The position numbers and the translations under genes were made by a program. Shown piece after piece: positions 34,538 through 46,595 of a DNA stretch of 64,000 bases. Source of the stretch: Alicyclobacillus sp. Its GTDB lineage: Bacteria > Bacillota > Bacilli > Alicyclobacillales > Alicyclobacillaceae. The notes beneath the pieces are model-generated. The model did no database searches, had not been told where the DNA came from, and saw nothing but the letters and a program-made list of their open reading frames with translations. How positions within the stretch are numbered: the first letter of the stretch is position 1; each line of letters starts with the position of its first letter. The DNA lies in contig NZ_JAIMAV010000005.1 in assembly GCF_023511815.1 (NCBI RefSeq), positions 1 to 64,000 on the forward strand. The letters are read 5' to 3'.

Positions 34538-36145
34538 ATGGAAGGGAAGTTCAAAAAGAAGCTGACCCTGCTCGACCTCACCTTCCTCGGGCTCGGGTCC
34601 ATCATCGGCTCCGGCTGGTTGTTCGCATCCATGAACGGGGCGCAATTCGCCGGGTCGGTGGCATGGTTGGCTTGGGTGGGCGGCGCCATCGCGGTCTTAT
34701 TGATTGGTCTTGTGTACGGTGAGTTGGCGGCCGCCATCCCGCGCGCGGGCGGATTCGTCCGCTATCCGGAGTACACCCACGGGTCGCTCGTCGGGTACAT
34801 GACCGGCTTCGCCTCCCTGATGGCGTACTCCAGCGTGGCGGGCATCGAGGTGGAGGCGGTGGTCAGCCACGCGTCCTACTATGCTCCTTGGTTGATGGGC
34901 GACAAGGGGCCCTCGTTGGCCGGGACCATCGTCGAAATTCTGTTGCTTCTGGTCTTCTTCCTGCTCAACTACTGGAGCGTCAACGTGTTCGGCAAGGTCA
35001 ACACCATCGTCACGGCGTTCAAGTTCATCGTGCCGACCTGCACCATCATCGCCCTGTTGATGTTCTTCAAGGGGTCGAACCTGTCCGTGGGCGGCGCGGC
35101 GCCGGGCGGCGCCGAGGGTGTGTTCACCGCCATCGCGGGCGGCGGCATCGTGTTCGCCTTCCTCGGATTCCGGCAGGCGGTGGACTTCGGGGCCGAGGCG
35201 AAGAATCCCCAGCGCGACATCCCGCGGGCCATCATCATCGCGGTTTTCCTGGGGACGGCGGTGTACATCCTGTTGCAGCTGGCGTTCCTCGGCGCGGTCC
35301 CCGCGGATGCGCTCGGCCAGGGCTGGGGCCATATCAAAGACGCCATGCCCAAGACGGCCAACTACCCGTTTGTCTGGGTGGCTTCGTCGCTCGGGCTGAC
35401 CTGGCTGTCGACCCTGCTCCTGATTGACGCGGTCATCTCGCCGGCGGGCACGGGGAACATCTACCTGTCCGGAACCGGGCGGGTGCTGTACGCTTGGTCG
35501 AACAACCGGCACTTCTACTCGTTTTTCTCCAAGGTACATCCGAAGACCGGTGTGCCGCGGGCCGCGCTGTGGCTGAGCTTCATCCTCGCCATCGTGTGGA
35601 TCCTGCCGGCGCAATTCGATACCTGGAGCAAGCTGGTGGACGCTGTCACCTCGGCGACGGTGATGACGTACATGGTCGGCCCCATCTCCATGATGTCCAT
35701 GCGTCGGACGCTGCCGAATATGAAGCGGCCATTCCGTCTGCCGGGCGGTCAGATCCTGGCGCCGTTGGCGTTCATCGCCGCCACCTGCATCATCTACTGG
35801 GCGGGATGGAACACCAACCGCTTCCTCATCGGACTGACGCTGGCCTCGCTCATCCTGTACTTCGCGTTCATGGACAAGAGCGACGAGACGCGCGGCCGTC
35901 TGGGCCGGGATTGGCGGGCCGGGGCGTGGCTGGTGGTGTACTACCTGTTCATCCTGGCGATGTCGTACATCGGGGCGTACGGACCGCTGAAAAACCCCTG
36001 GATCCCGGGACCGTATCTCGACACCATCGTCGTCGTGATCGGCGCCATCATTCTCTACTTCTGGGGGCTGAATTCCGCGCTGCCGGAGCCGTCCTTCGAG
36101 ACGGACACCGCGGGCGAGGCGCCGCCGGAGTTTGTCGAGGCGTGA
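34538..36145 (+). CDS. APC-family amino-acid permease
   Basis: Membrane transporter of 535 residues with about 12 helices. The first helix has the APC unwound motif LGLGSIIGSGWLFAS, and residues VYGELAAAIPRAGGFVRYPE and FAFLGFRQAVDFGAEAKNPQ are standard APC family blocks. The substrate is not clear; homologues are annotated as amino-acid or polyamine transporters. ATG at 34538 has GGGGAG upstream. Its own promoter and a strong terminator (36231) make it a single-gene unit. Confidence 0.87.
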   Translation: MEGKFKKKLTLLDLTFLGLGSIIGSGWLFASMNGAQFAGSVAWLAWVGGAIAVLLIGLVYGELAAAIPRAGGFVRYPEYTHGSLVGYMTGFASLMAYSSVAGIEVEAVVSHASYYAPWLMGDKGPSLAGTIVEILLLLVFFLLNYWSVNVFGKVNTIVTAFKFIVPTCTIIALLMFFKGSNLSVGGAAPGGAEGVFTAIAGGGIVFAFLGFRQAVDFGAEAKNPQRDIPRAIIIAVFLGTAVYILLQLAFLGAVPADALGQGWGHIKDAMPKTANYPFVWVASSLGLTWLSTLLLIDAVISPAGTGNIYLSGTGRVLYAWSNNRHFYSFFSKVHPKTGVPRAALWLSFILAIVWILPAQFDTWSKLVDAVTSATVMTYMVGPISMMSMRRTLPNMKRPFRLPGGQILAPLAFIAATCIIYWAGWNTNRFLIGLTLASLILYFAFMDKSDETRGRLGRDWRAGAWLVVYYLFILAMSYIGAYGPLKNPWIPGPYLDTIVVVIGAIILYFWGLNSALPEPSFETDTAGEAPPEFVEA

Positions 36146-36230
36146 ACGAACCGTCCAATCCCGCACCGGTTGCAGGACTCCTTCATCGCACCGGCTGGCG
36201 GAGAGGTTCGCGAAACAAAAATCGAAGACA

Positions 36231-36258
36231 AGGGCCGGAGGGGTCTCCGGCCCTTTTT
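36231..36258 (+). terminator. Strong intrinsic terminator after the permease
   Basis: 10-bp perfect stem AGGGCCGGAG/CTCCGGCCCT with a GGGT loop, directly followed by TTTTGT. Confidence 0.92.
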
Positions 36259-36322
36259 GTCACACGATGGGCCGTTGCGTCGTCAAGTTCTCCGGAGGGT
36301 TTGGCGGGAGGTGAGGGGGACG

Positions 36323-36871
36323 GTGGGACATCTTGCGGGATGCGGCACGGAGGACGCCCTCGCCACCCTGGAGGCCTGGATGGCCGCGTATGGAACGGAC
36401 GTGTTGAACGTGGCCTACTCATACGTTCGCAACTACCATCAGGCGCAGGACATCGCGCAGGACGTGTTTTTGCGGGCGCTCACCAAGATGGACTCGTTCC
36501 GCGGCGAGAGCAGTGTGAAGGCCTGGCTGCTATCCATCACCGTCAATCGCTGCAAGGATCACCTGCGGTCCTGGTCCGTCCGGCACGAGGTGCACGATGA
36601 AGAACAGGTGGCCTTGAGCCGGGCGGCATCCGATACGGAGGCCGAGGCGGTGGGCCGGCTGGAGCGCGAGCGGGTTTGGCAGGCGCTTCAACGGTTGCCG
36701 GTCAAATACCGGGAAGTGGTGGTGCTGTACTACATGCGCGGTCTCCCGGGCCATGAGGTGGCCAGGGTGTTGGGGATCTCGGAGCAGAATGTGCGCACGC
36801 GCCTGCATCGCGGGCGGGCCCTGTTGCGTGAGATGCTGGACGAGGGGGTGGACAGGCATGAACGACTTTGA
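36323..36871 (+). CDS. ECF sigma factor
   Basis: 182 residues, sigma-W/sigma-M-like. Region 2: NVAYSYVRNYHQAQDIAQDV followed by FLRALTKMDSFRGESSVKAW; region 4: LPVKYREVVVLYYMRGLPGH and VARVLGISEQNVRTRLHRGR. GTG at 36323 follows GGAGGTGA with 8-base spacing. The end overlaps the membrane anti-sigma gene by 14 bases, the normal arrangement for an ECF factor and its inhibitor. Confidence 0.9.
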   Translation: MGHLAGCGTEDALATLEAWMAAYGTDVLNVAYSYVRNYHQAQDIAQDVFLRALTKMDSFRGESSVKAWLLSITVNRCKDHLRSWSVRHEVHDEEQVALSRAASDTEAEAVGRLERERVWQALQRLPVKYREVVVLYYMRGLPGHEVARVLGISEQNVRTRLHRGRALLREMLDEGVDRHERL

Positions 36872-37841
36872 CGAGGAACTGAAACAGCGCCTGCGGGCAT
36901 TGCCCGAGCTGCCATTCACGCCCGAGCTGGCGGATCAGATTCGGCGGGAGGCCCGCCGGGCGTCCTCGCGCCGCTCGTCATCACGCCGCCGTGGGTCCAC
37001 CTGGTTGGTCGGGGCATCCGGGGTCGGTGTCGCCGCCGCGATGGCGTGGCTCGTGTGGGCAGGCATCGACGCCGACCACAGGGCGTTGCCAAAGCCCAAT
37101 CAGACGTTGTCCGCGTCGGCGAGCCGCGCGGTCTCACCGGCGGATGTCGGCCTGTCGACAGCGCCCATCAGTGTCGGGTTCATCGGGGTGACCGGATCCG
37201 GCGCGGGTCCGCGAGACACCGTGACCGCGACGCTGACCAATGTGGGCACCGTCCCGCTCGGACAGGAGGATGTCTTCGGGGTCCTGAGCTTTCAGTCCGA
37301 TGCGGACAAAGACCTGCTCGGGGCCACCCGCTGGGTCACGTTGGTCGACGCGCCGGCGCAGCCGATTCAGCCGGGGCAGACGGTGACCTGGACGTTCCGG
37401 CCCGTGGGAGCGCCGGCGGATGCACAGGGCAACTTGACTCTGTCACCACGGCTCGTATTCTTTAAGAAGGGACTGGCGCCCGCGGCGCAGGCCGACGTGG
37501 TGTGGCGGACGCCGCGATTGGCGACGGGGCGGATCGCGGTCGAACCGACCTCGCAGTGGCCGAACGGCGAAGCGTTCACGGTGCGCGTCCACGTGTCCAA
37601 CGTTGGTTCCACGCCCGTGCGGCTGCATGACCTGTTGGCCATCCTGTGGTTCACGGAGCCGGGGGCCTCGGAGGACTGGACGGATCACCGTGCGACCCGA
37701 TTCATGGCCCAGGTGGACCCGGATCCGGCCTCGGCGCGCCTGCTCGGCCCGGGGCAGGAGACGGACGTGGTGTTTCGGCTGATTGGGCCGCCCGTGGATT
37801 ACGCCTTGCTGTCCCCCCACGTTCAGTGGATTCTTCGGTAA
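36858..37841 (+). CDS. Probable membrane anti-sigma factor
   Basis: 327 residues. A short charged cytoplasmic head (MNDFDEELKQRLRALPELPF onward, without a zinc H-x3-C-x2-C motif), one membrane helix at about residues 52-70 (STWLVGASGVGVAAAMAWLV), and an outer part with two similar beta-sandwich-like domains (GPRDTVTATLTNVGTVPLGQ; GEAFTVRVHVSNVGSTPVRL). The role as inhibitor of the overlapping ECF factor is inferred from position and topology. ATG at 36858 has GAGGGGG 9 bases upstream. Confidence 0.75.
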   Translation: MNDFDEELKQRLRALPELPFTPELADQIRREARRASSRRSSSRRRGSTWLVGASGVGVAAAMAWLVWAGIDADHRALPKPNQTLSASASRAVSPADVGLSTAPISVGFIGVTGSGAGPRDTVTATLTNVGTVPLGQEDVFGVLSFQSDADKDLLGATRWVTLVDAPAQPIQPGQTVTWTFRPVGAPADAQGNLTLSPRLVFFKKGLAPAAQADVVWRTPRLATGRIAVEPTSQWPNGEAFTVRVHVSNVGSTPVRLHDLLAILWFTEPGASEDWTDHRATRFMAQVDPDPASARLLGPGQETDVVFRLIGPPVDYALLSPHVQWILR

Positions 37842-37854
37842 GGGAGAGAACGGC

Positions 37855-38124
37855 GTGACGACCCGGTTCAGCCTGGCTGAGTTGGCCGAGATGATGCACA
37901 CCGACGTGTCCGTGATCCGCCAGGCCGTCGACGCGCTGGCGGCGGAAGGGAAGCTGACCGCCGAGTCGTTCGTGTTCGGCGATCGCAACTGGCGGATTGC
38001 CCCGACGGACACCAAGCGGATTCAGGATTGGATAGAAGCGCAGCGCGCGGCGGGCCGTATTCCCGCCGAACCCCCGCGCAGACGGGTGGTCAAAAAGCTG
38101 GTGCGCGCCGATGAATCGGAGTGA
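37855..38124 (+). CDS. Small winged-helix protein
   Basis: 89 residues. The first 65 read as one winged helix-turn-helix: FSLAELAEMMHTDVSVIRQA (helix-turn-helix), AAEGKLTAESFVFGDRNWRI (wing). The tail is basic (PRRRVVKKLVRADE). Family not recognised; a DNA-binding role is inferred. GTG at 37855 follows AGGGAGAG with 6-base spacing, 13 bases after the anti-sigma gene, so it is likely the third gene of the ECF operon. A hairpin terminator overlaps its stop. Confidence 0.7.
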   Translation: MTTRFSLAELAEMMHTDVSVIRQAVDALAAEGKLTAESFVFGDRNWRIAPTDTKRIQDWIEAQRAAGRIPAEPPRRRVVKKLVRADESE

Positions 38125-38149
38125 GCCGCGGTCGATGGCCGCGGCTCAC
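38121..38149 (+). terminator. Hairpin at the end of the ECF operon
   Basis: Perfect 11-bp stem GTGAGCCGCGG/CCGCGGCTCAC with a 7-base loop. It includes the stop codon of the winged-helix gene; the tail is not T-rich. Confidence 0.6.
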
Positions 38150-38246
38150 GGCGTTCAATGAATTGCACCCGCACCGGCGGTGATCTACACTGAGGGCGGA
38201 GTGGACATCCTTTTGGATGGACAGGTGAGAAAGGAGTCATTCGAAC

Positions 38247-39362
38247 GTGATCATCGGGGTTCCGAAAGAGCTGAAGGACAACGAGAACCGGGTGGCCATC
38301 ACGCCGGCCGGCGTGCACGCCTTGGTGAGCGCCGGACACCAGGTGATTGTGGAAACCTCCGCCGGGGAGGGCAGCGGCTTTGGCGATGCCGCCTATGAGC
38401 AGGCGGGCGCAAAGATTGCGTCATCGGCGGCGGAGGTGTGGAACTCGGCCAACATGGTGATGAAAGTCAAGGAGCCGCTCCCGGTAGAATATGGATATTT
38501 CCGGAGCGACCTGACCCTGTTCACCTATCTGCACCTGGCGCCGGAGCCGGAGTTGACCAAGGCGCTCATGGACAGCGGCATGATGGCCATCGCGTACGAG
38601 ACGGTTCAATTGCCCGACGGGAGTCTTCCTCTGCTCACGCCGATGAGTGAGGTGGCGGGGCGCATGTCCATCCAGATCGGTGCGCATTTTTTGGAGAAGG
38701 CGCACGGTGGGCGCGGCGAGCTCTTGGGAGGCGTCCCGGGTGTTCCCCCGGCGCGCGTGGTGGTGGTCGGCGGCGGGATCGTCGGCACGAACGCGGCGCG
38801 CATCGCCCTCGGTATGGGCGCGCAGGTGACCATTCTCGACACGAACGTCAACCGGCTGCGCCAGTTGCAGGACATCTTCGGCAGCCAGCTGCGCACGGTG
38901 ATGTCGAACGCCTACAATCTCAGACAGGAGTTGGAAGGTTGTGACCTGCTCGTCGGTGCGGTGCTGATCCCCGGCGCCAGGGCGCCGAAGATCGTCACCG
39001 AAGAGATGGTCAAGGGAATGAATCCGGGGGCCGTGGTGGTGGACGTCGCGATTGACCAGGGAGGGTCGGTCGAGACCATCGACCGCATCACCACACACAG
39101 CGACCCCACCTATGTGAAGCACGGCGTGGTGCATTACGCGGTGGCGAACATGCCGGGCGCGGTCCCGCGCACCTCGACCCTGGCCCTGACGAACGTGACG
39201 GTGCCCTACGCGGTGCAGCTGGCGAATCTCGGACCCGAGGCGGCCGTCCGGGCCAACCCGGCGCTCGCCAAAGGGGTGAATGTCTTTAAGGGCAAGGTGA
39301 CCTACGAGGCGGTCGCGCGGTCCCTGAATCTGACGTACACGCCGTTGGCCGAGGTGGTCTGA
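38247..39362 (+). CDS. ald: Alanine dehydrogenase
   Basis: NAD-dependent enzyme that interconverts L-alanine and pyruvate plus ammonia; also important in spore germination and alanine use. 371 residues, full length. Active-site residues: Lys in [11 protein letters not shown], His in [12 protein letters not shown], Asp in [18 protein letters not shown]-binding loop [20 protein letters not shown]; substrate Arg near the start in [14 protein letters not shown] at 38247 has AAGGAG upstream. Confidence 0.96.
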   Translation: MIIGVPKELKDNENRVAITPAGVHALVSAGHQVIVETSAGEGSGFGDAAYEQAGAKIASSAAEVWNSANMVMKVKEPLPVEYGYFRSDLTLFTYLHLAPEPELTKALMDSGMMAIAYETVQLPDGSLPLLTPMSEVAGRMSIQIGAHFLEKAHGGRGELLGGVPGVPPARVVVVGGGIVGTNAARIALGMGAQVTILDTNVNRLRQLQDIFGSQLRTVMSNAYNLRQELEGCDLLVGAVLIPGARAPKIVTEEMVKGMNPGAVVVDVAIDQGGSVETIDRITTHSDPTYVKHGVVHYAVANMPGAVPRTSTLALTNVTVPYAVQLANLGPEAAVRANPALAKGVNVFKGKVTYEAVARSLNLTYTPLAEVV

Positions 39363-39450
39363 GCATCCGAATGTGATGCGGTTCTCATCCGTGGACGCGG
39401 GGGCCGGGTACCCTAAGAGGAGAATCGCCCATGGGGAGGAGGAGTCTGGA

Positions 39451-39840
39451 ATGAAAGGTGTGTGGGTGGGGTTGAGCCTGCTCGCCGTGGCCGGTTTGGC
39501 CACCGGGTGCGGCGGGTCTGCCGACGGGGGGCAGAGCGGTAGCGGGTCGGTTCCCGCGAATGCGGTCAAGGTCAATGTGCAGGCATCGAACTGGAAGTGG
39601 ACCTTGGATCAGACGACGTTCAAGGTCGGGGTGCCCGTGGACTTCCGGGTGCAGGCGACGGAAGGCGCGCACGGTTTCTCCATCGCCGGGACGAACATCA
39701 ACCGGACCGTCGCGCAGGGACAGGATCCGGTCGATGTGGTGTGGACGCCGGATAAGCCGGGCACGTACACGATCCAGTGCAGTGTGTACTGCGGCACCGG
39801 ACATGGGACGATGCAGACCCAGATCACGGTGACGCCCTGA
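39451..39840 (+). CDS. Cupredoxin lipoprotein with a CuA-type site
   Basis: 129 residues. Lipoprotein signal: MKGVWVGLSLLAVAGLATGC with Cys20 as the lipid site, then a Gly/Ser linker. The fold is cytochrome-oxidase-subunit-II-like: NWKWTLDQTTFKVGVPVDFR, the upstream ligand His in EGAHGFSIAG, and CSVYCGTGHGTM, which matches the CuA pattern C-x3-C-x3-H-x2-M. It lacks the two membrane helices of true subunit II and has no oxidase genes nearby. ATG at 39451 has GGGGAGGAGG upstream. It could pass electrons or carry copper on the outer face of the membrane. Confidence 0.85.
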   Translation: MKGVWVGLSLLAVAGLATGCGGSADGGQSGSGSVPANAVKVNVQASNWKWTLDQTTFKVGVPVDFRVQATEGAHGFSIAGTNINRTVAQGQDPVDVVWTPDKPGTYTIQCSVYCGTGHGTMQTQITVTP

Positions 39841-39925
39841 CGCCGGAAGGCATTGACGGATGGCAGACGGGCGCATCGCAGCACGGGGCGGATGCGTGCG
39901 GACAAAGCTGGAGGAGGTTGACGCG

Positions 39926-40237
39926 ATGCCGGTGACGGAGGAGATGGTGCGCGGCGTTTTGACCGACGTGCTGGATCCGGAGATCCAGATTGACATCGTC
40001 AATCTGGGGATGGTCTACGGGGTCGACATCTCGGAGGACGGGAAAAAGGTGACGGTCACCATGACGTTGACCACCATGGGATGCCCGATTTTTGAGGACC
40101 TGAAGGACCAGATCATCGAGCGGGTCAAAGCGCTCCCTGGGGTCGAGGACGTCGAGGTGATCCTCACGTTCGATCCGCCCTGGGACAAAGAGATGATGTC
40201 CGAAGAGGCCAAGCTGGTGTTCAAGTACCTGTTCTGA
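39926..40237 (+). CDS. sufT: MIP18/SufT-type Fe-S assembly protein
   Basis: 103 residues of the MIP18 (DUF59) family, which helps maturation of Fe-S proteins. Blocks: VLDPEIQIDIVNLGMVYGVD, the conserved Cys in TLTTMGCPIFEDLKDQI, and VEVILTFDPPWDKEMMSEEA. ATG at 39926 follows GAGGAGG at 7 bases. Placed just upstream of sufC but separated from it by a strong terminator, so it is functionally linked but separately transcribed. The symbol is by family and context. Confidence 0.82.
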   Translation: MPVTEEMVRGVLTDVLDPEIQIDIVNLGMVYGVDISEDGKKVTVTMTLTTMGCPIFEDLKDQIIERVKALPGVEDVEVILTFDPPWDKEMMSEEAKLVFKYLF

Positions 40238-40267
40238 TGTGTCAATCGTTTCCAGTCATGAGCCGCG

Positions 40268-40316
40268 GCAATCGCGGCGGCACGCCCTGGGCGCGTTGCC
40301 GCGATTGCATTTTCTT
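40268..40316 (+). terminator. Terminator between sufT and sufC
   Basis: 11-bp stem GCAATCGCGGC/GCCGCGATTGC (40268-40278 with 40298-40308), then ATTTTCTT. Confidence 0.85.
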
Positions 40317-40345
40317 CGCGGTGTGATAAGCTTAGAGTTGAAACA

Positions 40346-40360
40346 TGACTTTTACAGTCA
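40346..40360. promoter_or_regulatory. IscR type I-like inverted repeat before sufC
   Basis: TGACT-TTTAC-AGTCA: perfect 5-bp arms around 5 bases, 42 bases before the sufC start. The core GACT-N5-AGTC fits the Escherichia coli IscR type I pattern (GACTRWWWYAGTC) at all but one position. The Rrf2 gene at 46067 is a natural candidate for the binding protein. Confidence 0.5.
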
Positions 40361-40401
40361 ACTTTGGATGCGACAACATTCACGGAAAGGTTGGTTCACG
40401 A

Positions 40402-41187
40402 ATGGCGGGTCCCGTGTTTGAGATTGAAGATCTGCGGGTGAGCGTGGAAGACAAGGAGATCGTCCGCGGTTTGAATCTGACCCTCAGAGGTGGCGAGATC
40501 CACGCCATCATGGGGCCGAACGGCACCGGAAAGAGCACCCTGGCGTCGGCTCTGATGGGACATCCGGCGTACGAGGTGACCGGCGGCCGGGTGACGTTGG
40601 ACGGGGAGGACGTCCTCGAGATGGCCGTCGATGAACGGGCGCGCAAGGGTATGTTCCTGGCGATGCAGTACCCGGCGGAGGTGCCCGGCGTCTCCAACGC
40701 CAACTTCATCCGGACGGCGTTGAACGCGCGCCTGGGTGAGGGCAACGAGGTGCCGGTGATCAAATTCCACCGGGAGCTGCAGGCCCAGATGAAGCGGTTG
40801 AACATCGATCCGGTGTTCGCCGAGCGCTATCTGAACGAGGGGTTCTCGGGCGGCGAGAAAAAGCGCAACGAGATCCTCCAGATGGTCATGCTCAAGCCGC
40901 GTGTGGTGATCCTGGACGAGATTGACTCGGGCCTGGACATCGACGCCCTGAAGATTGTCGCTGAGGCGGTCAACTCCATGCGCTCGCCCGAGGTGACGTT
41001 CCTCATCATCACCCACTATCAGCGGTTGTTGCAGTACATTGTGCCGGATCACGTGCACGTGATGATGCAGGGGCGCATCGTCCGTTCCGGCGGCCGTGAG
41101 TTGGCGGAGCGGCTGGAGGCGGAAGGCTACGACTGGCTCAAGCATGAGCTGGGCATCGAAGATGAGACCGTCGGAGCGCAGGCGTGA
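40402..41187 (+). CDS. sufC: Fe-S assembly ATPase SufC
   Basis: ABC-type ATPase of the SufBCD scaffold, 261 residues. Walker A MGPNGTGKSTLASALM, signature FSGGEKKRNEI, Walker B VVILDEIDSGLDIDAL, His switch FLIITHYQRLLQY. It powers cluster assembly on SufB-SufD. ATG at 40402 has GGAAAGG upstream; ATG at 40345 overlaps the operator candidate and has no ribosome site. First gene of the sufCDSUB operon, with 15 bases to sufD. Confidence 0.96.
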   Translation: MAGPVFEIEDLRVSVEDKEIVRGLNLTLRGGEIHAIMGPNGTGKSTLASALMGHPAYEVTGGRVTLDGEDVLEMAVDERARKGMFLAMQYPAEVPGVSNANFIRTALNARLGEGNEVPVIKFHRELQAQMKRLNIDPVFAERYLNEGFSGGEKKRNEILQMVMLKPRVVILDEIDSGLDIDALKIVAEAVNSMRSPEVTFLIITHYQRLLQYIVPDHVHVMMQGRIVRSGGRELAERLEAEGYDWLKHELGIEDETVGAQA

Positions 41188-41202
41188 GGAGGGAGTCGGA
41201 CG

Positions 41203-44136
<2,934 letters not shown>

Positions 44137-44233
44137 GCCGGTGAGCGCCGGTTGCACGGCGGACGCAAGGATGCGGGGCGAAAAGCCGAAGACAAGGTTT
44201 CCGGATTGAATATCCGATTTGGGAGGGATCACC

Positions 44234-45631
44234 ATGGCGAAGGTGCTGCCGGAACTGGAGGAGTACCAGTACGGATTTCGCGACCGGGACATCTCCATCG
44301 TGAAGTTCCAGAAGGGCCTGTCGCGCAAGGTCGTCGAGGAGATCTCGATGATGAAAAACGAGCCGGGGTGGATGACCGACTTCCGCCTGCGTGCGCTCGA
44401 CATCTTCTATCAGAAGCCGATGCCGACCTGGGGTGCGGATCTCGGCGAACTCGACTTTGACGACATCACGTACTACGTGAAGCCGACGGAGAAGAAGGGC
44501 AAGACCTGGGAGGAAGTTCCTCAGGAGATCAAGAACACGTTCGATCGCCTGGGCATTCCGGAGGCGGAGCAGAAGTTTCTGGCCGGGGTCTCGGCGCAGT
44601 ACGAGTCGGAGGTCGTGTACCACTCGATGCGCGCCGACCTGGAGAAGCTCGGGATTCTGTTCACCGACACCGACACGGCGCTGCGCGAGTACCCGGAGAT
44701 CTTCAAGGAGTACTTCGGGACCGTCATTCCGCCCGAGGACAATAAGTTCGCGGCGCTCAACAGCGCGGTCTGGTCGGGCGGCAGCTTCATCTATGTGCCG
44801 AAGGGCGTCAAGTGCGATGTGCCGCTGCAGGCGTACTTCCGCATCAATTCGGAGAACATGGGTCAGTTCGAGCGCACCCTGATCATCGCGGACGAGGACA
44901 GCTTCGTGCACTATGTCGAAGGTTGCACCGCGCCGATCTACAGCACCAACTCGCTGCACAGCGCCGTGGTGGAGATCATCGTCAAGGACCGGGCGCGCGT
45001 ACGCTACACGACCATTCAGAACTGGGCGCCGAACATCTACAATCTGGTGACCAAGCGCGCCGTGGCGCATCGGGATGCGACCATGGAGTGGGTCGACGGC
45101 AACATCGGATCGAAGGTGACCATGAAGTACCCGAGCGTGTACCTCATGGGCGAAGGTGCCAAGGGGATGGTGCTGTCCATCGCCGTGGCCGGCCGCAACC
45201 AGCATCAGGACACGGGGGCCAAGATGGTGCACATGGCGCCGAACACCACCTCGACCATCGTGTCCAAGTCCATCAGCAAGCACGGCGGCAAGACGACATA
45301 CCGCGGGCTGGCTAGCTTCGGGCCGAACGCGACCAACGCCAAGGCGAACGTCAAGTGCGACACCCTGATCCTCGACGATGATTCGACGTCCGACACCATC
45401 CCGTACAACGAGATCCGCAACGACGACGTCACCCTCGAGCACGAGGCGAGCGTGTCGAAGGTCAGCGAGGAGCAGCTGTTCTACCTGATGAGCCGCGGCA
45501 TCTCCGAGGAGGACGCGACGCGGATGATCGTCATGGGCTTCATCGAGCCGTTCACGCGCGAGCTGCCCATGGAGTACGCGGTCGAGATGAACCGGTTGAT
45601 CAAATTCGAGATGGAAGGGTCCATCGGCTGA
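44234..45631 (+). CDS. sufB: Fe-S assembly scaffold SufB
   Basis: 465 residues, the standard length; main scaffold on which clusters form. Blocks: [60 protein letters not shown] with the conserved Cys, [20 protein letters not shown], and the C-terminal [23 protein letters not shown] at 44234 follows GGGAGGGA. The stop abuts the ATG of the Rieske ferredoxin gene. Confidence 0.97.
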   Translation: MAKVLPELEEYQYGFRDRDISIVKFQKGLSRKVVEEISMMKNEPGWMTDFRLRALDIFYQKPMPTWGADLGELDFDDITYYVKPTEKKGKTWEEVPQEIKNTFDRLGIPEAEQKFLAGVSAQYESEVVYHSMRADLEKLGILFTDTDTALREYPEIFKEYFGTVIPPEDNKFAALNSAVWSGGSFIYVPKGVKCDVPLQAYFRINSENMGQFERTLIIADEDSFVHYVEGCTAPIYSTNSLHSAVVEIIVKDRARVRYTTIQNWAPNIYNLVTKRAVAHRDATMEWVDGNIGSKVTMKYPSVYLMGEGAKGMVLSIAVAGRNQHQDTGAKMVHMAPNTTSTIVSKSISKHGGKTTYRGLASFGPNATNAKANVKCDTLILDDDSTSDTIPYNEIRNDDVTLEHEASVSKVSEEQLFYLMSRGISEEDATRMIVMGFIEPFTRELPMEYAVEMNRLIKFEMEGSIG

Positions 45632-45937
45632 ATGGCGTGGGTGAAGGTCGCCCGGGTGGACGAGGTTCCGCTCGGGCGGATGGTGAAGGTGACCGTCGAC
45701 GAGGACGATATCGCGGTGTACCATACAGAGGAAGGGATCTTTGCGACGTCGGACGTGTGCACACACGCAACCGCCTCGCTCTCGAGCGGGAAGCTGGACG
45801 GTTGCATCGTGACCTGCCCCAAGCACGGGGGGAAGTTCGACGTGCGGACCGGCGCGGCCGTGACGTTGCCGTGCGTGTTCCCCGTCGAAACGTTTCCGGT
45901 CGAGGTGCGCGGCGACGAGATTTGGTTGGATGTGTGA
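45632..45937 (+). CDS. Rieske-type [2Fe-2S] ferredoxin
   Basis: 101 residues, soluble Rieske domain as in dioxygenase ferredoxins and the NirD small subunit. Cluster ligands: TSDVCTHATASLSSG (C-x-H) and GCIVTCPKHGGKFDVRTGAA (C-x2-H). It starts on the base after the sufB stop with no gap, so it belongs to the suf operon. It may supply electrons for cluster assembly or simply be an early client; this is inference. Confidence 0.9.
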   Translation: MAWVKVARVDEVPLGRMVKVTVDEDDIAVYHTEEGIFATSDVCTHATASLSSGKLDGCIVTCPKHGGKFDVRTGAAVTLPCVFPVETFPVEVRGDEIWLDV

Positions 45938-46066
45938 CGCACACCGGGCGGTCGCCCGGGTGGCCGCTGCCAATGCTGATCACGTGCACACGCGGATTCA
46001 GGCGAACTTCGCTCGGTCCTTTGCCGCGGTGGCCGGGGGCCGGGCCGTGACACTGGGGGTATGGCC

Positions 46067-46513
46067 GTGAAGGTGTCGAGGCGGACGGAGTACGGCCTGC
46101 GCGCGATGGTGGCGTTGGCGGAATTGGCGGGGGACCGTCGACCGGTGTCGCTGCCCACCATCGCCGAGGCGGAGGGAATCCCGGAGCAGTTCTTGGATCA
46201 GATTGTGGCAAAGTTGCGCAGGGCGGGTTTTGTGAAGAGTGTGCGCGGCGTCAACGGCGGTTACCTGTTGGCGCGCCCGGCGGAGGAGATCTCCATCGGC
46301 GCGTTGGTGCGCCTTCTCGAAGGGTCGCTCGCACCCATCGAATGCATCGGGGAAGACGTGCGCGATCCCGGCGCCATCTGCGGCCGGGCTGGCGCCTGCC
46401 ACACCCGCAACGTGTGGTTGCGGGTGATGAACGCCCTGACGGACGCGTTGGACTCGTTGACGCTGGCGGACGTCATGCGCGACGAGGTGACGGTGCACGA
46501 GGCCGCACCCTGA
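46067..46513 (+). CDS. Rrf2-family regulator with three cysteines
   Basis: 148 residues. Winged helix start MKVSRRTEYGLRAMVALAEL, PTIAEAEGIPEQFLDQIVAK, and KSVRGVNGGYLLARPAEEIS. A Cys group CIGEDVRDPGAICGRAGACH (C-x11-C-x5-C) sits where IscR-type members bind [2Fe-2S]. GTG at 46067 has GGGGGT 6 bases upstream, while ATG at 46061 would leave no spacing. It follows the suf operon by 129 bases and is the likely sensor for it (see the site at 40346-40360). Confidence 0.88.
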   Translation: MKVSRRTEYGLRAMVALAELAGDRRPVSLPTIAEAEGIPEQFLDQIVAKLRRAGFVKSVRGVNGGYLLARPAEEISIGALVRLLEGSLAPIECIGEDVRDPGAICGRAGACHTRNVWLRVMNALTDALDSLTLADVMRDEVTVHEAAP

Positions 46514-46595
46514 CTTGATGCGGCGGTTTGTGCGAAGCGGATGCAAACCGACGTGCCGCTGACCACGGGTGGGCGGCACGCGGCCCCAAACGGAT

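Noticed and set aside
45938-46060. GC hairpin (caccgggcg...cgcccgggtg) after the Rieske gene as terminator
   Set aside because: Stem is imperfect, the loop too small and there is no T-tract; read-through into the Rrf2 gene is as likely.
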